Shown: positions 1 through 9,642, counted from the stretch's first letter. The stretch: DNA of 35,977 nt from Candidatus Aminicenantota bacterium (GCA_016934745.1 JAFGSF010000048.1:1-35977), one strand, 5' to 3'. Notes: generated by a model from the sequence alone, not told the origin. Program-made: numbers and translations.

Positions 1-12
1 CTCTCTCTTCCC

Positions 13-1143
13 TTATTTAAGAACTTTTTTAAAAATTCTTTTTCTTTTATGCTGCACCGGGTTGAAATACTTCCACTGCGCCTGGATCTTGCTGTTGTTT
101 TCCAATTCCTGGTTGCTCTCGGTGAAGCGGATGCCCTTGGCGTTGGCGGCGTAGGCAATCTGGACCACCATCAGCAGGTCCACCCCCAGCCCGCGGTAAG
201 ATTTCTTGATGCCGGCCAGGTAGAAATCGAGGATATCGCTCTTTTTCAGGGCGCGCATGATGTGCCACCAGCCCAGCGGCAAAAGGCGGCCGTTTGCCTT
301 CTGGAAGGCTTTGGAAAAGTTGGGCATGGAGAGCATGAAGCCGACCATCTCGTCCTTTTCGTTGACCACGGCCTGGAACAAGTCCTTGTCCACGTAGGAA
401 AAATACTTCTTGATGAAATAATGGATCTGTTTTTCGGTGAGGGGCACGGCACCGTAGATCTCCTCAAACGCTTCATCGAGCAGGTGAAAGAATTCCTCGG
501 CGCGGCCAAGGATCTCTTTTTTATTGGAAAATTTCAGCACCCGCAGGCCGCCGCGCTCCTTGATGCGCTCGGCCAGACGCAGCAGCTTTTCGGGAAAGGC
601 CGACATGGGGGGAACCTGGCAGCGGAATTCGACGTAATCGATTTCCTTGATAAAACCCTGACCTTCAACCAGCGTCTGATAGTACGGGAAATTATAGTAG
701 CCGGCGATGGTGGCCAGTTGGTCGAAGCCCTCGACCAGCATGCCCTGGGGATCGAGGTCGCAGAAGCCGTGCGGGCCGGTCAGGGTCTCCATGCCAAGCT
801 CTTTGGCCCAATCCTCCACTACCTTGAACAGGGCGGCGGCTACGTCGGGATCGTCGGGAGCGTCAAACCAGCCGAAGCGCAGGTTCTTGGAATGGTACTT
901 CTGGTTGGCGACGCGGCTGTTGATGGCGGCGATGCGTCCAACCGCCTTGCCGTCCTTAAAAGCCAGGAACAACCGCGCGTCGGCGTTTTCGAAAGCCGGG
1001 TTCTTGGCTCGGTCGAAGATCTCCATCTCGTCTTTAATCAGCTGCGGCACCCAGTACGGATTGTCCTTGTACATCGGGAAAGGGATCTTGACGAATGTCT
1101 TTAAATCCTTTTTATTAAGAACTTCCTTGACTGTAATGCTCAT
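13..1143 (-). CDS. YghO-like GNAT-fold acyltransferase
   Basis: A 376-residue soluble protein of the GNAT-like family that includes E. coli YghO. The N-terminal half has the pattern of this family: an early 'YKDNPYWVPQL' segment, then 'LFLAFKDGKAVGRIAA', the beta-strand and turn of an acetyl-CoA-binding fold, then 'GPHGFCDLDPQGMLVEGFD'. A second GNAT-like half follows, with 'YLAGIKKSYRGLGVDLLMV', an acyl-CoA loop-like segment, near residue 320. Substrate is unknown; members often sit near lipid or envelope genes. The ATG is preceded by GAGGT at a 4-5 nt spacing and by a good sigma-70-like promoter (1161-1189), so it is probably transcribed on its own. Family is fairly sure, function is not. 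Confidence 0.8.
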   Translation of the reverse strand: MSITVKEVLNKKDLKTFVKIPFPMYKDNPYWVPQLIKDEMEIFDRAKNPAFENADARLFLAFKDGKAVGRIAAINSRVANQKYHSKNLRFGWFDAPDDPDVAAALFKVVEDWAKELGMETLTGPHGFCDLDPQGMLVEGFDQLATIAGYYNFPYYQTLVEGQGFIKEIDYVEFRCQVPPMSAFPEKLLRLAERIKERGGLRVLKFSNKKEILGRAEEFFHLLDEAFEEIYGAVPLTEKQIHYFIKKYFSYVDKDLFQAVVNEKDEMVGFMLSMPNFSKAFQKANGRLLPLGWWHIMRALKKSDILDFYLAGIKKSYRGLGVDLLMVVQIAYAANAKGIRFTESNQELENNSKIQAQWKYFNPVQHKRKRIFKKVLK

Positions 1144-1160
1144 GGTTACCTCGCAACAGG

Positions 1161-1189
1161 ATTATAGCAAATAGAATTAGAAAATACAA
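1161..1189 (-). promoter_or_regulatory. sigma-70-like promoter of the YghO-like gene
   Basis: Read on the minus strand: TTGTAT (1184-1189), a 17-base spacer, then a perfect TATAAT (1161-1166), 17 bases before the ATG at 1143. The -10 box is consensus, the -35 box matches at three of six positions. Confidence 0.55.
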
Positions 1190-1253
1190 AAGCAAGGTTT
1201 TCGAAAGACTGATGTGGGCTGCTTAATTTAAAATAAAATGATTTCCAGGAATT

Positions 1254-2261
1254 TTATTTGGATTTGGTTCCTGCTTCTTCGTAGAGCAATTCAAAGAAAA
1301 GTTCTGCTCTAGCCCCATAACTATGCTTGTCGTCAGCTCGCATGGGGCTGTTGGCTCCATTAAAATCTATCATATCCATGCCTTTCGCCTTTCCGGCCAT
1401 TAACATCGAATACATGGTCCATAGCGTAATTTTATCTCCACGCCATTTACTGGCGGTGAGACACAATACCAAATTCGCTACATTCTTGCCGTACAACAGT
1501 AGTCCGGCGCTCATCATCTGATCTTGCCCGTCTCTGAATGCGATGACTTCCCCCCGCCCATGCTTCACCAGCGCGCATAACGCCAGGATACCTTCATGAC
1601 GGCTTTTTGATACTACTTGCTGCTGCTGATTCTCCATTACGTCGCGATACAAACGGAGCAGTTCTTCCTCGGTCCAGAAGTTCGATCGCCGGGGGACTCC
1701 TTGAGTGAGCAATCCGCGCAAAATCTGCCTGCGTTTGTTACGGAAATTGGCCTGCAAATGCTCTTCGCTGAGCGACTGCAATCCTCTGATGCATGCCGTA
1801 TACCTGGGCCTGATTGTAAATCTTGGCTTTAAAGGCTCATGATAATTCCACCAATCAAAAACCCTGACGTCAGTCATTTCCAAAGGCGTTTGGGCGCGAA
1901 TTTTCCCATAGCGCTGAATCATTATGGCAATGAATCCTTCATACACCGCTGTACTATCCGCCAACCACCTGTGAACCGGAGCTGCCGTGCCGAGTTCATT
2001 CCAGACTGGCCCGATGTAATAACAAAATTCGGGTATGGCGGGTGAAATACCATCGGGCAGGCAAACAGGCCAGAGACATACGGGCACATCACCTTTTGCA
2101 GCCAGTAACCAGTCGACCTTTTGGGAAAGCCTCTCTAAAACTGCGGGCTCGGTAAAGGCGCTCGCACCCGGAGCATTGTCCCAAAAATTCTGGGCATCCC
2201 GCGAGGAAACGACACTGAAACTGAATCGCGAGTTTTTTTTCGCTCTTTCTTTTATTTTCAT
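1254..2261 (-). CDS. FemAB/CelD-like GNAT-family protein of the glycan locus
   Basis: A 335-residue soluble protein resembling the Acetyltransf_6 (FemAB/CelD-like) group, which transfers acyl or aminoacyl groups to cell-wall or glycan acceptors. Visible family features are 'FRNKRRQILRGL' at mid-protein, a following acceptor-domain stretch with 'EVIAFRDGQDQMMSAGLLLYGKNVANLVL', then 'GDKITLWTMYSMLMAGKAKGMDMIDFNGAN' near the C terminus, the usual last GNAT helix and strand. It is the last gene of the minus-strand glycan cluster, 142 bp after the methyltransferase gene. No clear Shine-Dalgarno precedes the ATG, so the start is uncertain. Its likely job is to decorate a surface sugar with an acyl or aminoacyl group; this is inferred from family and neighbours. 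Confidence 0.7.
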   Translation of the reverse strand: MKIKERAKKNSRFSFSVVSSRDAQNFWDNAPGASAFTEPAVLERLSQKVDWLLAAKGDVPVCLWPVCLPDGISPAIPEFCYYIGPVWNELGTAAPVHRWLADSTAVYEGFIAIMIQRYGKIRAQTPLEMTDVRVFDWWNYHEPLKPRFTIRPRYTACIRGLQSLSEEHLQANFRNKRRQILRGLLTQGVPRRSNFWTEEELLRLYRDVMENQQQQVVSKSRHEGILALCALVKHGRGEVIAFRDGQDQMMSAGLLLYGKNVANLVLCLTASKWRGDKITLWTMYSMLMAGKAKGMDMIDFNGANSPMRADDKHSYGARAELFFELLYEEAGTKSK

Positions 2262-2403
2262 GAATTGGTAACGGCTAATTCAATCACGTGGCAAATCAGT
2301 CCATGCGGGACAGCCTGCAAGTTACTTTTCGGGTAGCGATGAAAATCAAAGTAGCTCATGCTGGGATAATAAGAAAATTCGGCGGAAATTACAATAGCGG
2401 GGA

Positions 2404-3084
2404 CTATTTCTCGGCAGTGACCGTGTAGGTTTCATCCAGAATCGATCCCGTCTCATTAAATTCAACATGGCGATGAATTTCAACTTTATGAAATTTTTTG
2501 AATAAATAATGAAGATCTTGGACCGTAAAAAAAGAAGTCAGGCCCACTTTGCTGAAACGGCCGCCTGAAAACCGGTCATACGTGTTTTTTGAAACTTCAC
2601 TGCCCAGCAAGCGGTCGGGATTCTCCATTCCCAATAAAGTGAAGCAGAACATTTTCCCACCGGGCTTCAATACCCGAAGAACTTCCGACAAAACAGTTTC
2701 AATGTGCGCATAATCAATCTGGGTAAGCGCACCACGGTCCAGTACAAAATTAAAACTGCCATCCCCCCAGGGCAGTGAGGAAATATCTCCAACTCTTAAT
2801 TCAGCCTGTACGCCCCGCATGGCCAAATGGCGTTTCCCATGGGCAATGGCGGAAGACGAGATATCGATACCATAAGAATTGAATCCCTCTTCAGCAAGGA
2901 ACCAAATATTGTTTCCCGTACCGCAACCAACTTCCAGGACAGATATTTCTTTGTGATTTTTTCCAACCGCAGCACGCATGACAACCGATACGACATCGGA
3001 AAATGGCCACCGGTTAAGTTGCAAACCTTGTGCATAAATATCTTTCTCCCAATTAATAGTCGATATTCGTTTTTTTACTGACAT
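2404..3084 (-). CDS. class I SAM-dependent methyltransferase
   Basis: A 226-residue Rossmann-fold methyltransferase. Motif I, the SAM-binding 'VLEVGCGTGNN', lies at about residues 49-59; the acidic residue after strand 2 is in 'GIDISSSAI'; motif II/III is seen in 'GDISSLPWGDGSFNFVLDRGALTQI' and 'EVLRVLKPGGKMFCF'. It resembles the Methyltransf_11/25 group. It sits between the cytidylyltransferase and the FemAB-like gene, so a sugar or sugar-linked acceptor is the likely substrate. AGGT stands about 9-10 nt before the ATG. The family is certain; the substrate is only inferred from context. Confidence 0.85.
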   Translation of the reverse strand: MSVKKRISTINWEKDIYAQGLQLNRWPFSDVVSVVMRAAVGKNHKEISVLEVGCGTGNNIWFLAEEGFNSYGIDISSSAIAHGKRHLAMRGVQAELRVGDISSLPWGDGSFNFVLDRGALTQIDYAHIETVLSEVLRVLKPGGKMFCFTLLGMENPDRLLGSEVSKNTYDRFSGGRFSKVGLTSFFTVQDLHYLFKKFHKVEIHRHVEFNETGSILDETYTVTAEK

Positions 3085-3216
3085 TTTTCGATACCTGCTT
3101 TTTTAAATTTTTATTCGCAAAATAAACAACCCCGTTTTTGCCACAATCAATGAAGTTACCGTGTGATTCAATGATAAATTCTATTTTCATAATCCTGGCC
3201 GTGGCAGACGCTGTTA

Positions 3217-3951
3217 TCATTCACGAATTGGCTTCTGCAAAACATGTTGGTTGATCGTGCACAACGCCGGTTCCTTTTTAAGCAAATCAACCACCTGCTG
3301 CCAGGTGAAACCATTGGTGGGCCCCAGTCGGGCATATATCTGGCGAATGAATTCCAGATCTTCTAAGGCATCCAATGTCCATCGCCAATCAGCTCGCCCC
3401 ACGTCACTCATAATGTTCAGTAATCTGAATTGATCCGGATGTTCATAAATAAAAATGGTGACATGCTCACGTTCGTATGGAAGCGAAGCATGTTGCCAAG
3501 TTCGCTTTAGTGCGTCAATGGTGAACACTTCAGTATCCAGTCCCTGCGGATACGATGGCGGGATTTTATTGCTGGCATAATCCACCGGCGGATTGGCCTG
3601 CTTGAATTGTCGAATGATTTCATCACTCAACGCCGGATCGATCAGCGGATTATCGGCCGTAACACGCACACAGATATCGGCGTTGTGCGCAATCGCTGCC
3701 TTAAAAAAGCGATCCAGAACATCCGATTCGCTGCCGCGAAAGACAGGCACATGCATTTGCCGGCATTTTGCCTCGATCTCGTCGTTTGCAGGCAAAGTGG
3801 ACGTGGCAACAATGATTTCATCAACATACCTGCAACACTGAATGCGCCGGACCACCCTTTCCAGGACGGTCTGACCACATAGATCCATCAGTACCTTGCC
3901 CGGCAAACGAGTCGATGACATTCGAGCTTGAATAATGGCGACAGTCTTCAT
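3217..3951 (-). CDS. spsF: SpsF-type cytidylyltransferase
   Basis: A 244-residue nucleotidyltransferase of the SpsF/CMP-KDO-synthetase-like family (PF02348). The N terminus 'IIQARMSSTRLPGKVLM' is the family's nucleotide-binding signature; 'RVTADNPLIDPAL' holds the metal-binding Asp of the CTP transferases. Family members activate acidic sugars, including nonulosonic acids, as CMP-sugars. The next gene upstream in the transcript (174 bp away) encodes a NeuB-type synthase, the same pairing as spsE-spsF in Bacillus subtilis. The two enzymes therefore probably make and activate the same sugar. GGA 6-7 nt before the ATG may serve as ribosome-binding site. The exact sugar cannot be read from sequence. 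Confidence 0.85.
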   Translation of the reverse strand: MKTVAIIQARMSSTRLPGKVLMDLCGQTVLERVVRRIQCCRYVDEIIVATSTLPANDEIEAKCRQMHVPVFRGSESDVLDRFFKAAIAHNADICVRVTADNPLIDPALSDEIIRQFKQANPPVDYASNKIPPSYPQGLDTEVFTIDALKRTWQHASLPYEREHVTIFIYEHPDQFRLLNIMSDVGRADWRWTLDALEDLEFIRQIYARLGPTNGFTWQQVVDLLKKEPALCTINQHVLQKPIRE

Positions 3952-4125
3952 GTGTTTCCAACTCCATAATGTTTCTCATGCAGGGGCAAGGCAATGTCCC
4001 CGGCGCAGCCAAAGAACCGACATGTTTCAGGAAGCCTCTGCGGCGTGCTTAAATTAACATGCACAGTTTGCCTCTCTTTTCCGCAAGCACGGGTACTCGT
4101 TATCACCGGTTCCTGCTGCGCATGC

Positions 4126-5214
4126 TTACTTTTCGATTTTGCTCCATTGCAGCAGTTCATCTGCCAAAATATCGCAATGTACTTTTTTCCCGAGTACTCT
4201 TTCATATTCCTTGGGCGCTATTCCTGTTCCGGGCCTTTTAAAGGCAATAAGTTCGGGAGCAATAGCGGTTCCTTTGGGGATGTCCACTTTAGCCACAATA
4301 CTCCTTCTGGCAAATTTCCTGGAATTAATTTCTGAAGGCATGAAGGAAGACGTGCCGCCGCGAATATTCCTGTAAAACCTCACATTCTCGTTCAAGGTGA
4401 GCAAATCATCGGGGTCCATCGCATGATAATGATCATTGCCGGGAATGGACTTGTCCAAAGTAAAATGTTTTTCAACGACGCACGCCCCCATGATGATGGC
4501 AGCCAGCAATACCCGCATGTGCTTGTCAGGCAGGGTATGGTCGGAATAGCCGACCAGGTACTTTGGGTATGCTTTTTGCAAGTACTGGATTCTCACTAAA
4601 TTCGCATCCGGGTAAGCTACCGGATAATTCAGTACGCAATGCAGCAGGACGATTTGCCCATTCTTCTCTTTTTCTATCGTTCGTACGGCCTCCCGGATCT
4701 CCTGGTTGGTCGATGCGCCGGTAGACAGTAAGACCGGTTTCCCCTTTCTGGCAATGTGTGCAATAAAGGGAAGATTGGTTATATCCGAGGATGATATTTT
4801 AAAAAGATCAACCAACTGGTCCAGGTATTCAACGGACTCGAAATCAAATGGGGTCGACATGAATACAATCTTGTTTTTTCTGGAAAACGCGCTCAATTCC
4901 CCGTACTCCTTCTCTCCAAACTTGTCATATTGGCTGAATAATTCATACTGGTTCCGTAATTTTTCTTTATCGGTGTCCCAGTATGCGGGGCTTTGCTTGG
5001 TGGCAAGATTTTCCGCCTTGTAAGATTGAAATTTTACTGCATGGGCCCCAGCGGCTTTGGCCCTGGATATCATGAATTTGGCAGCATCCAGAAGTGGAAT
5101 TTTTTTCTTCTTGGCGATATCATAATAATTCACGCCGATTTCGGCAATGATGACGGGATCACCGTCTTTCTCGATCACATGATCCCCGACAAATATTTTC
5201 CTGGCTGCTTTCAT
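4126..5214 (-). CDS. neuB: NeuB/SpsE-family nonulosonic acid synthase
   Basis: A 362-residue synthase that condenses phosphoenolpyruvate with an N-acyl-hexosamine to give a nine-carbon acidic sugar. The TIM barrel begins with 'VIIAEIGVNY' near residue 22, followed by 'AKAAGAHAVKFQSYKAENLAT', the loop 'FMSTPFDFESVEYL', 'KPVLLSTGAS' and 'LVGYSDHTL'. The C-terminal SAF (antifreeze-like) domain is visible from about residue 300 ('RRSIVAKVDIPKGTAI') to the end. Length is normal for the family. Whether the product is sialic, legionaminic or pseudaminic acid is not decidable here; no NeuC-type epimerase or Pse/Leg precursor enzymes are in the window. The paired spsF-like gene lies directly downstream in the same orientation. 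Confidence 0.88.
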   Translation of the reverse strand: MKAARKIFVGDHVIEKDGDPVIIAEIGVNYYDIAKKKKIPLLDAAKFMISRAKAAGAHAVKFQSYKAENLATKQSPAYWDTDKEKLRNQYELFSQYDKFGEKEYGELSAFSRKNKIVFMSTPFDFESVEYLDQLVDLFKISSSDITNLPFIAHIARKGKPVLLSTGASTNQEIREAVRTIEKEKNGQIVLLHCVLNYPVAYPDANLVRIQYLQKAYPKYLVGYSDHTLPDKHMRVLLAAIIMGACVVEKHFTLDKSIPGNDHYHAMDPDDLLTLNENVRFYRNIRGGTSSFMPSEINSRKFARRSIVAKVDIPKGTAIAPELIAFKRPGTGIAPKEYERVLGKKVHCDILADELLQWSKIEK

Positions 5215-5376
5215 GTCAAATTGCCACTATCGTTTTTGTCAGATACCCTCGCAAAAAGATTACTCCCGTCCCAAGGAAAGGAATTCATAATGAACTGGTT
5301 AAAATCGGCATTTGGTGTCATGACCCATGAAGGAATAGTAAGTTTGATATCATGGCTGGACCTGGTTATTTACTTT

Positions 5377-6012
5377 TCATGTTCTTTTTAACAATAGTCC
5401 GAATTTTTCTTTTTTTTTCAAATCTTTTGAAGAGTTACTTTCATGCTGCCGGTACCGATAAAGCGGCAGTTCGATATGCTTGATGGCAAACTTTTTTTCA
5501 AACCGTATTCTTAACTCCATATCCTCGTTCATCATGAATTTGGGATCATATAAACCGATATCGATCAGCCTTTCTACCCTGAACATAATTCCACAGGCAA
5601 TGGGATTTTCCCGGGAATTGACACGCTGGATGTGCGATTCCTTTTCATCAACTAGAATATAGTCGCACGATACGGCGTCCCACTCCGGATTCATGTTCAA
5701 GAACATCGATTCCACGTATAGCAATTCTCTGTCAATGTAGTCGTCCGCATCCAGATTTACAATATATCTGCCTCGAGAAGCCTTGATTCCCTCATTGCGG
5801 GCATACGCAATGCCCATGTTGCTATCCAGATTGATCAGGGTAATATGACTGCTTAAATATTTCAGAACTTCAGCTGTATTGTCGCTGGAACCATCATTGA
5901 TTACAATTATTTCATATAACTCCTTGTTTAAGGATTGATTCATTGCGCTGCGGATACATCGGGCGATGTATTTTTCTGCATTGTATACGGGAATAATAAT
6001 GCTGACAATCAT
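5377..6012 (-). CDS. family 2 glycosyltransferase
   Basis: A 211-residue GT-A fold inverting transferase. The N terminus 'VSIIIPVYNAEKYIARCI' is the GT2 signature, with 'IIVINDGSSDNTAEVL' for nucleotide-sugar binding and the metal-binding 'DADD' at residues 88-91. The C-terminal 'MNEDMELRIRFEKKF' supplies the ED-type catalytic base motif and 'LYRYRQHESNSS' ends the domain. It is shorter than many GT2 proteins (250-300 residues) but the core is complete and it has no membrane segment. It is separated by about 160 bp from the genes on either side. It probably adds a sugar to the surface glycan on the cytoplasmic face. Confidence 0.88.
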   Translation of the reverse strand: MIVSIIIPVYNAEKYIARCIRSAMNQSLNKELYEIIVINDGSSDNTAEVLKYLSSHITLINLDSNMGIAYARNEGIKASRGRYIVNLDADDYIDRELLYVESMFLNMNPEWDAVSCDYILVDEKESHIQRVNSRENPIACGIMFRVERLIDIGLYDPKFMMNEDMELRIRFEKKFAIKHIELPLYRYRQHESNSSKDLKKKEKFGLLLKRT

Positions 6013-6173
6013 GGTGATATTCCGTGGAGGATGACCATTTTTCTCACAGGCACATTTTGCAAGAATTTACTGACAAAGTCAACAGATTCAGGAAAATTTG
6101 CCATGTCATTGGATTTGCCTGTGCGCTTTTAGAACAAAAATTCAATCCAAAAAACCTAAACCAAGATCATATA

Positions 6174-7361
6174 TCAGTTTTCGCTGCTTCCTGCCCTTTG
6201 AATGGCGCCTGCCAATATCTCCGTTAAAATCTTCACGTTTTTATCCCAATTAAAAGCGGCCGCGTGTGCCATGGCGCGTTGATGATCCCATGGTGAATTT
6301 AAGGCGTGGTCCAGCGCGATCTCCAGTGCAATTTCATCATGGGGAGGGATCAACAATCCCGCGAAATCCGGCAATATCTCTCCGACTCCCCCCACAGCAG
6401 TAGCCACCACTGGCGTGCCACACGCCATGGCCTCCAAGACGACATTGGGCACTCCCTCGGAATAACTGGGAAGGCAAAAAACCGAAGCCGCTGAAAACCA
6501 GGAGGGCAATTGGCAATGCTCAACCCAACCAAGAAAATGCACTCTGTCCACTAAACCCAGCGCATCCACACGGGCCAGGAGTTTCTTCTTGAGCGGTCCA
6601 TCGCCGATGAAAACCAATTTGGCCAGGGGGCGTTTTTTAGCCAAGTTTGCAAAGGCCTCCAGCAGTTCGTTGCAGCCCTTGGAAGCCAGCAAAATTCCGA
6701 CGAACAATATCACTTCGTCGTCGGGGCCGATTCCATGCTCGTCACGGGCACTATATTGGTTCATAGGATGGAAACGCAACGCATCGACGCCATTGTAAAG
6801 TACTTTTGTACGCCCGGGCTCCACACCGATTGCCGCCAGGCGTGCAGCCATGGCTTTACTAACCGCGATGACGGTATGAGCCCGGTTTAGCGCCCAGCGC
6901 ATCTGTACGCGAAGCAGCCGTTTGTGCGTGAATACATGAACATCGCTGCCATGCACCTTGACCACAACCGGGGTTCGAGTGAGCTTGGCGAGGAAGACAG
7001 CGGTAATCGCATCGGGAAAACCCCAACTGCCTATCAAACAGTTCCAACGCTTCAGGAAAAGCGTGGAAAACCGTTGACAGATCAGGGACAACAGCAAGAA
7101 AAAGGGGTGAGAAAACTGGAAAAAGCGCGGGGCATGCCAAAACACGAAATAATCGGCATGGGGCCAACGCGTACGTGCCTGGCGCTTGAAACGCCAGTAT
7201 GCCCTCGGGTTTTTAATGAATATGACCCAGGATATCGGAACCAGGATCGAGACTTCCATATGTTCGGCCAGCAGCGCGAACTGGTGCTGGTTGTAAACAG
7301 CAAAATTGGTGTTCCAAGGAACGGCGAATAGCCTGGTGATGATTAGTACTTTCGGAGGCAT
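6174..7361 (-). CDS. family 4 glycosyltransferase
   Basis: A 395-residue GT-B fold retaining transferase. The N-terminal acceptor domain starts 'KVLIITRLFAVPWNTNFAVYNQHQFALLA'. The C-terminal donor domain has 'EVILFVGILLASKGCNELLEAF', 'LVFIGDGPLKKKLL' and the GT4 E-x7-E motif in 'EGVPNVVLE', followed by 'AMACGTPVVATAVGGVGEIL'. 'VPGRTKVLYNGVDALRF'-like donor-domain entry is also seen as 'GRTKVLYNGVDALRFHP'. It belongs to the minus-strand glycan cluster and likely extends the same polysaccharide as the GT2 enzyme. The ribosome-binding site is weak. Donor and acceptor are unknown. Confidence 0.9.
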   Translation of the reverse strand: MPPKVLIITRLFAVPWNTNFAVYNQHQFALLAEHMEVSILVPISWVIFIKNPRAYWRFKRQARTRWPHADYFVFWHAPRFFQFSHPFFLLLSLICQRFSTLFLKRWNCLIGSWGFPDAITAVFLAKLTRTPVVVKVHGSDVHVFTHKRLLRVQMRWALNRAHTVIAVSKAMAARLAAIGVEPGRTKVLYNGVDALRFHPMNQYSARDEHGIGPDDEVILFVGILLASKGCNELLEAFANLAKKRPLAKLVFIGDGPLKKKLLARVDALGLVDRVHFLGWVEHCQLPSWFSAASVFCLPSYSEGVPNVVLEAMACGTPVVATAVGGVGEILPDFAGLLIPPHDEIALEIALDHALNSPWDHQRAMAHAAAFNWDKNVKILTEILAGAIQRAGSSEN

Positions 7362-7410
7362 CTTTCAAGCAGCTAACATAATGTGCTGCTGATTTTCAAG
7401 ATATGTGTTT

Positions 7411-9399
7411 TCATGTTTTCACGTTAAATGTTTGTTTATTCAGTTTTCCATCTATGACTTGGAATTTTATAAGTTTTTTATAACCTTTTTCATGAGCCAA
7501 AGTGAGTGCTTCAGTGATATTTTTGGGGATTCTTTGCCCGCTCTTTTTGTAGTAGTAGTATCCATACCCGCGAATATTCATGTTTTCTTTTTTTAAAATT
7601 CCTTCGGGAATTCCGCCGATCATGGCCACTCCGGAAATCGCAGGCGTTACCAACGCTGAACCCAAAGGCCGATAGCTTTGGGATTCATAATACCATTTTT
7701 CTCCCTGAGGGATATAAACGCATATGGTGCTCTTGTCGATTTCTTTTTCAAGTTTGAAAAGTTCATTGACAAAACTTTTTAACACTTGCTGCCGCTGCGT
7801 CAATCCAAGCATTTCCTTCTTTAATTGAATTATTTCATAAATGCTTCCAGCGGTCTTATTGCGTTGAGCCCCGTCGGAATTGTTTTTGGCTATTCCTTTT
7901 ATAACATCAGGTCTCGATACGATACTGAGTACGATCACGATAAAAAGAAAAATTGTTTTTACTTTTCCTGGAGCATGAAAACCGTCGAAAATATTTTGAG
8001 AAAAATAAATTAAATATGGGATGGACACAAACCATTGTATCGAACAAAAGTAATACACATCGGTGCCATGCGAGGAAGTCAATATTCCTCCCAGGACGCC
8101 CGCCAGGGTGATGACAAACAATGTTTCCATGTCAATATATTCTCGTGACTTGATGCTTGACCTCAGTTCGCTCCAACTTGCCAATGTCTTGTTTTTCATT
8201 AAAATGAGACCCGCAATCAGTGCGCCAAGAAAGTAGGTTATAAAACCGTCCGAAAGTTCCCAAAAAGTTTGGATTCGCCCCGATAGCGAGAGTGGCTTTG
8301 CCAAATATGCGGAATGAAAAACAACAAAGTAAATAATCAAGGCCATGACTGTGCCCGCCAATAAAACTCGTACAATAGATTTAAAATTCCATCTGTTTCT
8401 GAGATACAGATACGCCGCTGCGATAAAACAAACAAATCCATTGGATATTTTTAAAAATGAAATAAGCATGATTGCCATCATGGAAAACAAGAAAAAAATG
8501 CCGTCATTTTCATGAGGATAGGATATATAAGCCAGCCATATGGATGCGAATAAAAAAGTAAACAACAATGCCATGCCATAGCTTTCGCTTCCCATGGGCG
8601 AGGCAAATTGAAGCAGTGCAAATGGCAGGGAGTAAATGAGCGTCATGAAAGAAATGGCATACAACAGATTTAAAAAGCCCTTGCCCTTGTACATAAATAT
8701 TTTATGAAGAAAACCGAATAATATTTTAAAAAAAAGAGGCAAAAAAATTGCCGGATAGGCAATATTGTAAAACATTAACGTCCCCAGGCCGGTCCAATTT
8801 TTCAATCCGGCAAACAAGGCGTGCGAGCCCCAATGATATGGGATATAGGGGGATCCATTCAAGCCCGTCGAAGCCCAGCCGAGGGTAGAAAACATATTGC
8901 TCATGCTGCCATGAAAAATGACATCAATATGTGCTTTGCCTAATATTATTTTTTCCGGGAAAAGTGCGCTATGGCACCACTGTGAATAAAACAATAAAAC
9001 CATGAACGTCATGAACGCAGCGCCCGCCATCAAGGTCAGCCAATTCCTGCCGCGTAGAAAAAAGAAAAACTCCCGAAAAGCCAATGCCATGCCAACCGGC
9101 AGAACAACCAGACCGATCCACCCAGAATACTTGGAAAGCAATATCCCGCCCATGCCCATGGAAACAATCAGGAAACCGGTATAGAACTCGCTGGTTCGAT
9201 ACCATTTATTTTTTGCAGGGAAACAGTGGCATAAAAAATCAGGCAGGCAGAAGATGATACATGCCAATGCAAACAGGCCGGCATAATTGACCGTTGTCAC
9301 ATAAGCGGTCAAGCCCATTCTCGCCCCATAGCAAAATGCCAGAATAATCAAGGTCGTGAATATGCTCAGGGTGTTCAATAAATTGTTTATTTTACTCAT
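7411..9399 (-). CDS. large polytopic membrane protein of the glycan locus
   Basis: A 662-residue integral membrane protein, with about 12-14 predicted hydrophobic helices between residues 8 and 500 and a soluble C-terminal tail of roughly 130 residues. I do not recognise the family securely. A hydrophilic loop near residue 175 carries 'HGSMSNMFSTLGWAS' and 'YIPYHWGSHALFAGL'; conserved-looking His/Gly residues in such a first long extracytoplasmic loop are typical of GT-C type transferases and of some polymerases or flippases. The C-terminal tail has a 'YGYYYYKKSGQRIP' segment that looks soluble. The gene is AT-rich, has its own promoter at 9455-9483, and is divergent from another polytopic gene. 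A role in glycan transfer or polymerisation is inferred only from location and topology. Confidence 0.75.
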   Translation of the reverse strand: MSKINNLLNTLSIFTTLIILAFCYGARMGLTAYVTTVNYAGLFALACIIFCLPDFLCHCFPAKNKWYRTSEFYTGFLIVSMGMGGILLSKYSGWIGLVVLPVGMALAFREFFFFLRGRNWLTLMAGAAFMTFMVLLFYSQWCHSALFPEKIILGKAHIDVIFHGSMSNMFSTLGWASTGLNGSPYIPYHWGSHALFAGLKNWTGLGTLMFYNIAYPAIFLPLFFKILFGFLHKIFMYKGKGFLNLLYAISFMTLIYSLPFALLQFASPMGSESYGMALLFTFLFASIWLAYISYPHENDGIFFLFSMMAIMLISFLKISNGFVCFIAAAYLYLRNRWNFKSIVRVLLAGTVMALIIYFVVFHSAYLAKPLSLSGRIQTFWELSDGFITYFLGALIAGLILMKNKTLASWSELRSSIKSREYIDMETLFVITLAGVLGGILTSSHGTDVYYFCSIQWFVSIPYLIYFSQNIFDGFHAPGKVKTIFLFIVIVLSIVSRPDVIKGIAKNNSDGAQRNKTAGSIYEIIQLKKEMLGLTQRQQVLKSFVNELFKLEKEIDKSTICVYIPQGEKWYYESQSYRPLGSALVTPAISGVAMIGGIPEGILKKENMNIRGYGYYYYKKSGQRIPKNITEALTLAHEKGYKKLIKFQVIDGKLNKQTFNVKT

Positions 9400-9454
9400 T
9401 TCCTTGTTTATTGATCAATTTGATTAATAATAAAATCAATTTTTCCCATGAAAG

Positions 9455-9483
9455 ATTTTAAGGAAATACTGTTCTTATTACAA
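9455..9483 (-). promoter_or_regulatory. sigma-70-like promoter, minus strand of the divergent region
   Basis: On the minus strand: TTGTAA (9478-9483), 17 bases, TAAAAT (9455-9460). Four and five of six consensus matches with ideal spacing, giving a leader of about 50 nt for the 662-residue membrane protein gene. Confidence 0.5.
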
Positions 9484-9642
9484 TAGCCAACCATGATTTT
9501 ACACTAATGCAAATAACTTTTTCAACAATAAATTTATATGGAAACGTCCGAGTCAAGCAGGTAACTCGCTTTCAATAATATCTCCATCGACCTCAGAACC
9601 ATGGTTATCTCGAAAGACTTTGTGTTGGACCCTTAAAAGATA

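Noticed and set aside
49..1104. 351-codon open frame on the plus strand opposite the YghO-like gene
   Set aside because: It is a mirror of a clear protein-coding gene with a promoter and Shine-Dalgarno on the other strand; the translation is rich in His, Val and Leu with no domain pattern.
1231..1259. AAATAAAAT/ATTTTATTT 9-bp inverted repeat near the end of the FemAB-like gene
   Set aside because: A perfect but purely A/T stem overlapping the stop codon in AT-rich DNA; too weak to call a terminator.
3952..4125. Possible degraded gene between spsF and neuB ('FFGCAGDIALPLHEKHYG' on the minus strand)
   Set aside because: The frame is short, overlaps the 3' end of neuB, has no start signal and shows no family pattern I recognise; probably non-coding spacer, although a remnant cannot be excluded.
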